Below, piece after piece: positions 55,037 to 64,000 of a stretch of DNA of 64,000 nt (positions are counted from its first letter, which is position 1; every line of letters begins with the position of its first letter). The stretch spans positions 32,328,815-32,392,814 of the forward strand of contig OX291543.1 of assembly GCA_946406115.1 (NCBI GenBank), in the 5' to 3' direction. The DNA comes from Apoda limacodes (lineage: Eukaryota; Arthropoda; Insecta; Lepidoptera; Limacodidae). The notes beneath the pieces are model-generated. The model worked only from the letters and a program-made list of their open reading frames with translations. It was not told where the DNA came from and ran no database searches. A program made the position numbers and the translations under genes.

Positions 55037-56459
55037 ATAAAAGTAGAGTACATAACTATTATATTTGCTATTGCGTAAGTACGTTACAGTTACGGATGTA
55101 ATCAATGTTGCCGCTCTGAAAAAAACTCACCGAACTATTATTAGTCACTAGATTTTAAGAATAACTTTAAAAAGTTACTAGAATTCACTAAATTTTTGTT
55201 AGGTTACTTGACAAAATAATTATCAAATTATGACAAACTAGCTTCTGTCCGCGACTTCGTCCAAGTAGTATTAGTACTTCAGGTACTGAGTAGAATTAGT
55301 ACCAAGGTTATTTTTTTTCCAAGCTGCTTTTTTATCAACCGCCTTAGTATTTAAATATTTTATTAAGAATTTGCAGTTGTTTTGACGAGAAAAGGATAAT
55401 CATAACTACGTATGAGATTTTAAGTCAATGAATAAATTATAACTGCAAAAAATCATTCAATTTAACACATTTCTGTAAACTACGTTTTCTTGGTTTTCTC
55501 TCTGGAATATTTTGTGAGCTCGAGACTCATATATCACCTAATACGAACAAAAATAAGCAAGAGGATATTTTTTCCTACCATGAAACTACCTAACGTATTA
55601 TAGAAAACTAATAGTTTCTCATACAAACTTTCATCCCCCTTTTCGCCCCATTAAGAGATGATTTCCGGGAGAACATATATCATGTCTTATCCAGGGTCTA
55701 GGCAAGGGCAGGCACAGGGCCCACTACAGTAGGGCGATCAAATCGTTGTTATAAGCTTGCCGCGGTGAGCTGGACCGGCATTTACTATCGTGCAGTAATT
55801 GTAGTTAAAAGCTCGGTAGAAATTATGTCAGTTTTAAAAAATTATGTATTAAAAAATAATAATCAAACCTTATATCTAAAACTATGTAAAAGTGCTCAAA
55901 TAAAATACAAATAGTAAATAAATATGCATCTAAAGTCAATGGTGTTTATTATTTTTAACCCTCGGCAACAATATGTAGGTATTTTGTTTTATTTAATGGC
56001 TAATTATTTTTATAATGCAAAAATCTGCTAATGATAACAAAAATGCCACTAGAAAGTCACTAGACTTTTTTGTCACCGCAGTACTAAAAAAGATTAACGA
56101 AATACATCAAGAACTCTCTAGATCTACTGACAAAGTTACTAAACCGCAACACTGGTGGGCGTTTACCAATGAGTTTTTTTCTAATAATACTTAAATTATG
56201 CGTTTATACACTAGTTTTTCGGCAAAGGAAAACGTCAAAAAGACAATCCGCAAAAGGACTGAGTGATGGATGTGTGCACCCCACAAGAGTAGGCCGGCGC
56301 CTATTTACCCTGCTAAGGGCGCCCCAAAACAGGGAATGTGTGAAGGCTAGTAAGCACACTGTCAACAGGGCCGAGTAGCGCCAGTTCTGATAGAAAACAA
56401 TTCCATGAGAATGAGGCTCTTCCAGGCCCGGATCTATACATTGATGGATAGATATAGGT
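55037..56459. other. No gene seen
   Basis: AT-rich with a scrap of the 'ctagcttctgtccgcgacttcg' family at 55238-55262. Two 'ttactaga/ cactagac' rich stretches (55140-55190, 56050-56130) may be the ends of one unrecognised element. 56270-56400 is a GC-richer repeat-like patch. Confidence 0.45.
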
Positions 56460-57060
56460 ATATCCCTTTGATAGATCACAGCAAAGACGATACCAATAGC
56501 ATTTTGTGATAGTTCCCAAGCATCAAATATATGTTGTATAAGGGCAACACCTGCGTCAGTTGTGGGACACCCTTTTGTAAAACTGTTTAGGATGAAGTAA
56601 TTCATTTACGTTAAAATGTTTGGATTGAACATAAGTTTCTCAAAAAAATTGTTTAAGGCAGGCAGTATAGAGCTAGGTCTAAAATTATTGGGATTATCTT
56701 TACTTCCACTTTTAAAAAGTGTTATAATTTCACTATATTTTATTAAAGCTGGGAATATCCCTTCGTCAACACACTTATTAAATATTATGGCTAAGATTGG
56801 TGCTTTGATATGAATAATACCACTGAGGGCCTTTACTGATATACCCCATAAGTCACCAGTTTGTTTCTGAGTAAGCGATTTAAATGTCTTTATAAAGTCT
56901 TCAGAGGTAACATGCTCAAATTTAAATATAGCCTCGCATTTATTTACATTACATTTTAAAAGTAACTCTGATTCTAATGGAGGGAGAGGAATTTAATCCA
57001 TTATAAGTAATTCAATCAAATGTTTGCCAAGAGTTAGCGAATCAATTATTTTTGAATCTA
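56460..57060 (-). pseudogene. Decayed LINE reverse transcriptase fragment
   Basis: Minus-strand reading, not open on plus: FKFEHVTSEDFIKTFKS, KAPILAIIFNKCVDEGIFP, then KYSEIITLFKSGSKDNPNNFRPSSILPAL (the K.GDK.DP.NYRPI motif), then FTKGCPTTDAGVALIQHIF, AWELSQNAIGI and, one frame over, CDLSKG. Order and spacing match RT motifs 0-3 of CR1/L2-type LINEs. Frameshifts occur near 56600 and 56490. Confidence 0.72.
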
Positions 57061-57399
57061 CAGTAAGTGAATAATGATTTTCAAGACGTTTAATTTTTCC
57101 TGTTACACTATTTATTACATTCCATGTGATTTTTATTTAATTATCAGAATTGATAATTTTATAACTTGAATGTATTGAATTTGCAACCCTGCATACTTTT
57201 TTAAATAATTTTGAATACATTTTGACATTGTCAGTAAATGTGGGACTGTGGTTATATTGTTTTATTTCATACAACTCGTACAACCTAGTTCAACTTCGGT
57301 GTATCAAAAAGGAGAAGACATTTGATTGTCATAGATCATATATACGAACGAAATTAATGATTGTGCCCCGCCTTCCTACCCTCGCGTGGGTAAATGTTT
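57061..57399. other. No gene seen
   Basis: Probably further decayed LINE sequence upstream of the RT fragment, but no motif is readable. Confidence 0.4.
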
Positions 57400-57815
57400 A
57401 GATCAGGGATGCTCAAACTTGAACTGCTGGCGATCTACCTCAATATCAATATTGTTAGACTATGATCGATCGAATCTGAGAGGCCGCAAGTATGTGTGAT
57501 GCAGGATTATCGTCTGCAAAATCATAAAAACATGTTTTTAATTAAACCAAAATATTTGATAATTCTGACTCATAAATATGATAATTCGACTGAGGAATCC
57601 TTGCTTTTAAAGCCGGAAAATGTTTCCGATCCTTCTTTTCATTTGATCTATCATAAGTTGCAACTTACTTTTGAATGCGTTTATTGCGCTCATCATCTCA
57701 GTAATAGTTTTTCCTTTACCTTGAAGCTCCAAGCTAATGATGTTTAAATGCATTGTGATGTCTGTCAAAAACGCCAAATCTGTCAGCCATTTTCCGTTGT
57801 GTCATCACCTCTTTT
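57400..57815 (-). pseudogene. ZBED5/FAM200-like hAT transposase fragment
   Basis: The minus strand around 57800-57620 reads WLTDLAFLTDITMHLNIISL, then LQGKGKTITEMMSAINAFKSKL, the block typical of the hAT transposase group that gave ZBED5, FAM200 and GTF2IRD2-like proteins. Downstream it continues broken by stops. No ends or target duplication were found. Unrelated in sequence to the 42.4-kb element. Confidence 0.7.
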
Positions 57816-57837
57816 GTCCAGAAAAGGAAATAAATAT

Positions 57838-58145
57838 AAAACCGGCCAAGTGCGAGCACCGAGGGTTCCGTGGAAACTTATTATATGTTGTTGTATATTG
57901 TTTAAAATATTTTTTGTTATATAATGTAACTAAAAATTTACGGTTTTCGCGTTTTCACGTGAAGATCCCTGTAGGTTTTGATTTCCTTGCGAGTTTCGAA
58001 AATTTGCGGAAATTTGTGGCATAAACGGCTGTATCTTTTTATTGCGTTGGCTTAGAAGTTTGATTTTTTTACAGTTCCAAGGGACAGTAGACCTAAGTAT
58101 TTGATATTTTAGCTTGATACCTCCACGGGTTCCTGAGAAAAAGGG
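57838..58145 (-). repeat. Lepidopteran 'agggttccgt' dispersed element, inverted copy
   Basis: On plus it begins aaccggccaagtgcgagcac (the reverse of the family's right end), followed by gagggttccgtgg and atttgcgg...ggcataaacggctgtatc, ending near acgggttcctgag. It separates the hAT fragment from the jockey-type fragment. Confidence 0.65.
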
Positions 58146-58146
58146 T

Positions 58147-59480
58147 CTATCATGGGATATACACGACCGAGGACAAAAGCGGCTCGGTCTCTATTTTGGT
58201 GTGGTCGCGGAAGTTGAAAGAACCTATCCAGGATCACACCGAGATATTTGGCATATATTTTGTTTGCCACGGAATGGCACGGCCGAAGAGTGAGAGGGGA
58301 GATGGCCGCGGAGGGCGGCCTACGGTGAAGAGAACGGCAGAGCTTTTGTCGGGATTCACTTCGATTCTCCATTTCCAAAAAAATTCGCCTAGGGAGATAA
58401 TTGCGAATTGGGGTCTTTTAAAGATTCGTCTCACTTGCCTATCGGTGGTATAAAAAGCGGTATTATCCGCGAAGGGGGCTAATTGGGTACCTATCATTTT
58501 AGGGATGTCGTTGGTGTACAGAAGGTACAAGATAGGAGCGAGCACGGACCCTTGCGGGACTCCTGCTTGTATGGGACGAGGAGAAGAGAGAGTGCCTTCG
58601 ACTCTATAGCGAAAGCTGCGGTTCGACAAATAGTCTCATATGATGAGCACGAGACGGTCTGGCAGCTGATAGTTGCACAGTTTATAAATTAAACCGTTGT
58701 GCCAGACTTTGTCGAAGGCTTTCGCTACATTGAAGAAGACAGCGACCGTGTGACGGGGCTTACCTACGACTGATTGGAAGCCAGTGGGAATATGTTCCAT
58801 GATACGGAGGACTTGGTGGACACACGAGTGTTTGGCGCGGAAGCCAAACTGCTCGTCCATTAAGATGCCTCTGGAGACTATAGCGTTCCATAGGCGAGTG
58901 AGGAGGAGGCGTTTGTAGAGTTTACCAAGGGCCTTTAGTAAACTTATAGGGCGGTAGGAGGATGGCTCGGTACGAGCTTTGCCTGGCTTATGGATGCCTA
59001 TAACAATTGCATCTTTCCATTGAGAAAGATAGGTGCAATTTTCAAAAGCAGCGTTAAAGATCGCTACTAGAAGGCAGAGAAGGGGAAGAGTGAGGCGCTT
59101 TAGGATATCGTCTTTGATGACCTGGTTGACTTCGTCGACAGTGACGGAGGGCAGGGGATCCTGTGGGGGGCAGAAAAGTTCTGCGCTCCACTTCACCGTC
59201 TACCTCTCGCACGTGAACGGGATCGAAAGGCTGTGTGCTTAAGGCACATTGGGCTTTGAGGCTAGATGCAAGGCAATCCGCTTTTTCGTCGTCATCGAAC
59301 GCGGGAATGTTGCTGTTTACGAAGGGAGGGAGTCAAAGGTGTCTGATTTCAAAGCTCTGGCTAAGCGCCAATAAGTTAGATGAGAAGGAGAAATATTCTC
59401 CATCAGATCACCGAAACGTTGGGCGCGAAGCTCAGCTACAGCGGTTCTTACACAGCGGTGTAAGTCGTTGAAACGAGCTA
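58147..59480 (-). pseudogene. Truncated jockey-type LINE fragment with dead RT box
   Basis: About 1.33 kb matching the internal RT part of the 45.4-51.1-kb element. It lacks about 14 codons (the SPGADG region) between VNQVIKD and DILKRL, is broken by a TGA-type stop after PDRLVLII, and the catalytic box reads FADN instead of FADD (58473-58462). Both ends are cut: the upper boundary abuts CR1-like sequence (59.5 kb) and the lower boundary a dispersed repeat (58.14 kb). Confidence 0.85.
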
Positions 59481-59519
59481 TGTTGTTGCGGGAGGAAGTT
59501 CTCCTAAAATCGCACCGTG

Positions 59520-59830
59520 CAGGTTAGTAGGTAAGTACGTAGAAAGTGGCTGTGGGCATCATTTCGAACAATTCCTCAGAACACAGCCCACTATAAAAGC
59601 GGTTAAACACATCCACCACCAACACCTCTGCCAATATACGCGTTACTACAGGGGCATAGTTCTCTCCTTGAATAAGGAAGCTAAGCCATAGTCCACTCCA
59701 GTGGCCTAGTGCGAAAACTTAAGGGTGTAATACCACTTGCGATTTTGAGATCGTTGAAAATTCTCTTAGCTAAGCCAAGCTAGTATCCGTGTGCACCTGC
59801 CCAAATATGACAGAGGTCGACTGCCTCGAC
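59520..59830 (-). pseudogene. CR1-like LINE C-terminal fragment
   Basis: The minus strand reads ggaattgttcgaaatgatgc (EELFEMMPT-type motif) near 59550-59580, and upstream of it (59700-59830) a diverged WAGA...RIFNDLKIASG region as in the family. Frameshifted. It directly abuts the jockey-type fragment ending at about 59480. Confidence 0.6.
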
Positions 59831-60289
59831 TCGAGTCACATATGTGTTAGTTCATAAATGTTAGGTGTGCGTCTAGCCACTGGTTACCCGCTCGGGGTTA
59901 AAAACCGTATTGGTATACTTAAGGACACCTGAAAGATTTGATGCTACTTTGAAGAAACCAATTAAACTTATTATACACGTTAAGTAAGAGGTCATTTGAC
60001 CTATGTTTTAAAAATATTTGACGTTTCCTACCTGCAGGAGCCCACGCTGTTTATAAAAGAAGTTTCCTTTATAAAAGTGGCTGCAATCTAAAGATGTACT
60101 AAACTTAAGACCTGACCTCTTCACCTATTTAGAGACAGGTAGGTACTTCCTCAAACAGCCGAAACTATAGGGATGTACCTCCTCCTTACAAAACACTTTT
60201 ATTACCCCGGATACAAACTCGCGCACAATTTTGTGAGTCGTTCGTTGGTGTATGTATGTTAATCCGAGAGGATATCAACTGCCACTGCC
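59831..60289. other. No gene seen
   Basis: Unassigned sequence between LINE fragments, with no open frame of interest. Confidence 0.5.
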
Positions 60290-60385
60290 TTCATGACATT
60301 GAAGACAATCAAAATTTCAGAGGAACTTTGCTCCCGCGAACGCTTAAGTTGTGGAAAGAGTTCCCTGCTAAGGTTTACTCTAGGG
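60290..60385 (+). mobile_element. Short CR1-like LINE fragment
   Basis: Encodes FRGTLLPRTLKLWKEFPAKV, the PRT.LWNELPAKVF motif of the same LINE family. No tail is seen here. Confidence 0.55.
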
Positions 60386-60944
60386 CAGTGGTTCTTAACC
60401 GGTGGTCACACGTGGATTTAATTTTTCTAAGCTGGTAGCAGAACTCAGAATTAACGCTTTCCGTATTTTGAACGAATTAGGTAGGAATCCGACATATCGA
60501 CCGACCATGCGACGTCAAGTTATCTATGAGGATTTCCCAGCGTCAGAAAGAGAGTATTCAAAATGATATCCAGGAAATCTATTATCTAACAACCGGCAAA
60601 AGATATATGTCCCATAAAATATCAAACGGTATTGTAACTAACAATTAAAAAAATCCAATAGGATTTGTTAATGTTAGTCCATGCTTTGTACGGACAAAGC
60701 TCGATTCCTTTGCATTTAAACTACGGACCGTATATTCATCCAAAAATATATTTTTGGCCAGTGCTCTCCTAAAACCAAGGCAGGCAAAGTCGAGAATTGC
60801 TGGAAACGACAATTACTTTTATTAATAAAAATTTTAGACGGTAAATAATTAATACGTCTACGCCATGTATTGCAATTGCAAATAATCTTGGGCATAACAA
60901 CCATTATACCTAAACATTATCACAACTTTTTTAGGACCATTAAC
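60386..60944. other. No gene seen
   Basis: Unassigned. agggcagtggttcttaaccg at 60381-60400 resembles the end of a hAT-type MITE (cagtggttctcaacc), but no partner end was found. Confidence 0.4.
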
Positions 60945-61215
60945 ACTAGGCAGTTAGTAGTCCGCAGCCATACAAAATACCCCGCAAGCCGCTACCGCTT
61001 GTACTACAACGGGAGGTGTTCTGAAGAATTGTTCGAAATGATGCCCACGGCTACTTCCTACCATGGCACCGCTTGCCATCGGCAGCGAATTCATTCTCAC
61101 ACTTTAGAACAGAAATGGTCGCGCGTACAGTGCGGTTTCAGAGAAACTTTCTCCCACGAACGCTTGGTTTATGGAATGAACTCCCTGCCAAGGTTTTCTC
61201 TAAGGAAGGATCCGA
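60945..61215 (+). mobile_element. CR1-like LINE C-terminal fragment
   Basis: Encodes a diverged stretch before CSEELFEMMPTATSYHGTACHRQ, then HSHTLEQKWSR, a frameshift, and RETFSHERLVYGMNSLPRFS. Truncated at both ends; no poly(A). Confidence 0.7.
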
Positions 61216-63900
61216 CGGGTTGAAATAACGTACCCTACTACGATAAGGTACACGTATTTAACTTAAAATATATAGAGAACTCCGGAACGGGATTTGATGC
61301 GCATTGGCACAGAGAAACCTCGCTGTGATACCTTCCGAACAAAAGTAGTCTAAGCTGTGCCTGACGTGGGTGTGCTGTTCATACATTCTTGCCTACTATC
61401 AATTAAGTTTACGCATAAATATAAATATATATAGCGCTTCATTTAAGGTTCTACGTGAATACGAGATTGTTCCAAAAAGAACTTCAGTCTTACGAAGCCT
61501 CTTCACCCGACGAAATTAATAATCAATTATAATTCCCCCATCTATTACACAACCGTGACAACCGTCCAATACTCATACAACCATTTAATTCTAAAACTCG
61601 ATTAATCATGAGCGGATACATACACGAGCATTGTCCTTGACATTTAGGTTCCTTCTATTCTCCCAATAATCCTTAAACAAGGTCCATGTCACGGGTTGTT
61701 ACTTAGGTACCTATATCTACTCATCTTTATATTGTGAAAACTTTTGTACTACTTTTGGGGCGCATAAAGTTTCGTGCAGGGTTTTTCAAAGAGCTATTAA
61801 TGGGGGTTGAATTAACGGCAACCCTATCCCCCGATTTTTTTTCAGCTCTGTTTAGTTCCGTAAAGCTCCTGTGGCACTTTGTGCTGCAAAACAAAAGTTC
61901 TGTGTTCTTAAAATAAAATTTATCCCTCCAGCGCAAAGTCAAAACAGGGCCTGAAATTTTAAAAATGCAATAACGACTTTTTGAAAAAAATCTTGTGACA
62001 GTTATCAAGTTCCTAATAGTTTTGTGCAACATAAGAAGTAATTCAAAGATTAAAGTAGAACTTATTTGAAGCTTTTTTTATCAAATTTTACAAAAGTTTC
62101 TTACTTAATTAATTAAACCACGTTGTTGACTTAATTAAACCATGTTGTTTACTTAATTAAACCACGTTGTTTACGTTCATTGTTTTCATAATGTCATTTT
62201 ATTCAGTTTTATAGTTCTCTGTCCCTTGCTATCTAATCTATAGCTTCGTCATAGGATAAAATCCACTAAAAAGTAAAAAATAACCCCCAAAAGCAGACTT
62301 ATTAACAAAACATTTGACTACAGTTTCTTTGCCCAATGTCGGATGTAAATAGAACCTTTTTCCCTGTCTTAACTTGTCATTATTTTTAGCAATCGACTTT
62401 AAGGGGAATAAATTATGTAGCTGAATGTTCTATCAGTAAGTCTGCTTTAGGGAGTTATTTTTTTCTTTTTAGTAGATTTGAAGTCTGTTTATGGTTTTGC
62501 TATAAAAATAGTTTATATTTACTCTGAACGGGTTTTTCTTCGATAATTTTGTCCAGTAGGAGTCGTTTTTTTGAAAATTTATTTGTTTTTAATGATATTG
62601 ATATTGTGACTGGTATTCTTACAAAACAAGTTTTACGAAGACCCTTAATATGGGGCGAATAAAATCTTGTCCTTTGGAGCTAATTGGATCAGTACTTAAA
62701 ATGTCTATAACTTATGTTTGTACATCCACCGACACAGGACTAGATTAATTACAGGTGTGAAATAGTGCCACGAAAACTACGCTTATAGAAGAGGTGAAAA
62801 AGTACCACTTCGAAGGTGACACTTGTGATTTATGTGCCAATAACTGACTTATTTGATGTTTTATCTCGTGAATAAGATGTTATTTCGTTTTATGTCTGTT
62901 CATAAGCATGTTATATTGAGAATTTTCTATTTTTGTTTATTAATAAATGTTACTTACATCCGATTTACCACCAGGGTGAATCGGATAATTCCGAATGTTA
63001 AGTTATTGATTTACAGAGAGGATTAAAGTACTGGATAATTTTAAGTTTGAGTTACGTAAAGAAGAATGAATGAAAGGCTGATTAAATGTCTGATTGGGAG
63101 AAGTTGTTTTTTTAACCTCAAAGTAGAATTATACGATTCGCCTCGGTCTACCATAATTGGTTGTTTACCGTAAACCAGGTGAGGTTTCATAAGTAAAGTA
63201 AAGCCAAATAAACAACAATATCTGCAAGTGTAGGTCTTTTCGCTGCTATTTACGTGTATGACAGTCTTTTTGAAAGGAACTAAAGATTCAAGAGTATTGA
63301 AGTGCAAACTTCTTTAGGTGGAGTAAAAGCGTCGAATTTGCGACCGGAATTAGCAAAAAGTGAAAATTTCTTACGTGTGTCAATGCAAAGGGAAGACCGT
63401 TTTCAGATGAAGACATTTCCCCCAAAGTAACGATTAACGAACTAACGACGAAAGATTGCTCCTCATTCCTTAAATTCCAACATTTGAGGAAAAGTTAAAG
63501 GAAACATAATAAATAGCGCCAGAGAGCTACAAAGACTATTCGGATGACACGGTCTGCAAAATGAATAAAAGCGCTTTTAAAAATCTTTCTTTGACGTATT
63601 TTAAAATGAGTGTTACTCATAGTAGGTATTAAGATAAACTTTGACATCGCTTAACCGTTCACCATAAAAGTTGGCACATCTGAGTGTTCATTTATGCATG
63701 TTTAATAAATTGGCGAAATCTTGATAGAATATAAATAGAGTATGGTATCGAATGCAAGTTATATCGCAAATAAATAACATGTAATAAAAACTGTATAAAA
63801 TAAATATGGCAGCCATAAACTGTCAAGAATTTAAGAGAATGAACAAAACAGTCGGTCTAAAATTATAAAAGTTTCCGGCCTTACTAATAGCCTCTTTTTT
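61216..63900. other. No gene seen
   Basis: AT-rich. Opposed ORFs at 61727-62032 (-) and 61734-61916 (+) have no motifs. The only structure recognised is the 22-bp tandem repeat at 62109-62174. Confidence 0.5.
62109..62174. repeat. 22-bp tandem repeat, 3 units
   Basis: Three units based on ttaattaaaccacgttgttt (plus ac) starting at 62109, 62131 and 62153, with one or two substitutions. Confidence 0.92.
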
Positions 63901-64000
63901 AGGATTCCGAACCTCAAAAGGAAAAAAACGGAACCCTTATTGTCGTCCGTCCGTCTGCCAAGACCCTTTTTCTCAGGAACGCGTGAAGGAATCAAGCTAA
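63901..64000 (+). repeat. 'agggttccg'-type dispersed element, cut by window end
   Basis: aggattccgaacctcaaaag, cggaacccttattgtcgtcc, gtccgtctgccaagaccctt, ctcaggaacgcg. Left part only; continues past 64000. Confidence 0.65.

Noticed and set aside
61727..62032. 101-residue minus ORF
   Set aside because: Ordinary AT-rich sequence, overlapped by an opposing ORF; no recognisable motif or gene signals.

Overview
The window is nuclear DNA from a moth or butterfly (Lepidoptera). The base composition is AT-rich and coding is sparse. It is packed with dispersed repeats that are typical of lepidopteran genomes: the 'agggttccgtacc...cactcgcacttggccggttttt' family, the 'ctagcttttgccagcggcttcgcc...' family, CR1-, RTE- and jockey-type LINE fragments, and hAT- and mariner-like DNA transposons. 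No bacterial genes, rRNA, CRISPR array or convincing tRNA was seen. Most open frames in the window are chance ORFs or pieces of transposable elements.

Two host genes can be supported. (1) A sterol carrier protein X-like gene (SCPx: SCP2-type thiolase plus SCP2 lipid-transfer domain) lies on the minus strand. Its first coding exon is 54382-53279 and its last is 39216-38719, joined in phase 0 across a 14,062-bp intron. The predicted protein is 533 residues and ends in the peroxisomal signal AKL. Glycine stands where the family has its thiolase nucleophile cysteine, which is the most unusual point in the window. (2) A 173-residue acidic/basic protein with six leucine-first heptads lies on the plus strand at 27886-28407. 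It begins exactly at a splice acceptor, and I do not recognise it.

Layout: 1-27.4 kb is AT-rich intergenic or intronic sequence with scattered short repeats, foldback elements, a 340-bp SINE-like element with exact target duplications (15.7-16.1 kb), a 1,050-bp TA-flanked mariner-like element (20.65-21.7 kb) and a 39-bp minisatellite (22.1 kb). 27.4-33.6 kb holds a GC-rich patch, the leucine-zipper-like exon and about 5 kb of repeat-poor AT-rich DNA, possibly a long 3' UTR. 33.9-38.2 kb is a mosaic of CR1-like LINE pieces, microsatellites and an almost perfect 546-bp tandem duplication. 38.7-54.4 kb is the SCPx-like gene. Its giant intron is a nest of transposons: a 2.5-kb hAT-like element with an 8-bp target duplication that was itself invaded by a CR1 tail; two head-to-tail SINE-like elements sharing one target sequence; a 5.7-kb near-full-length jockey-type LINE inserted into the second of these; and an RTE LINE end in which a ten-residue coding unit has been amplified six-fold. 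55-64 kb holds further decayed LINE, hAT and jockey fragments and otherwise featureless AT-rich DNA.

The transposons are almost all broken. The jockey-type element is the youngest-looking and still has exact 11-bp target duplications, but it carries frameshifts in both ORFs. All family calls are from reading motifs; no database search was possible.
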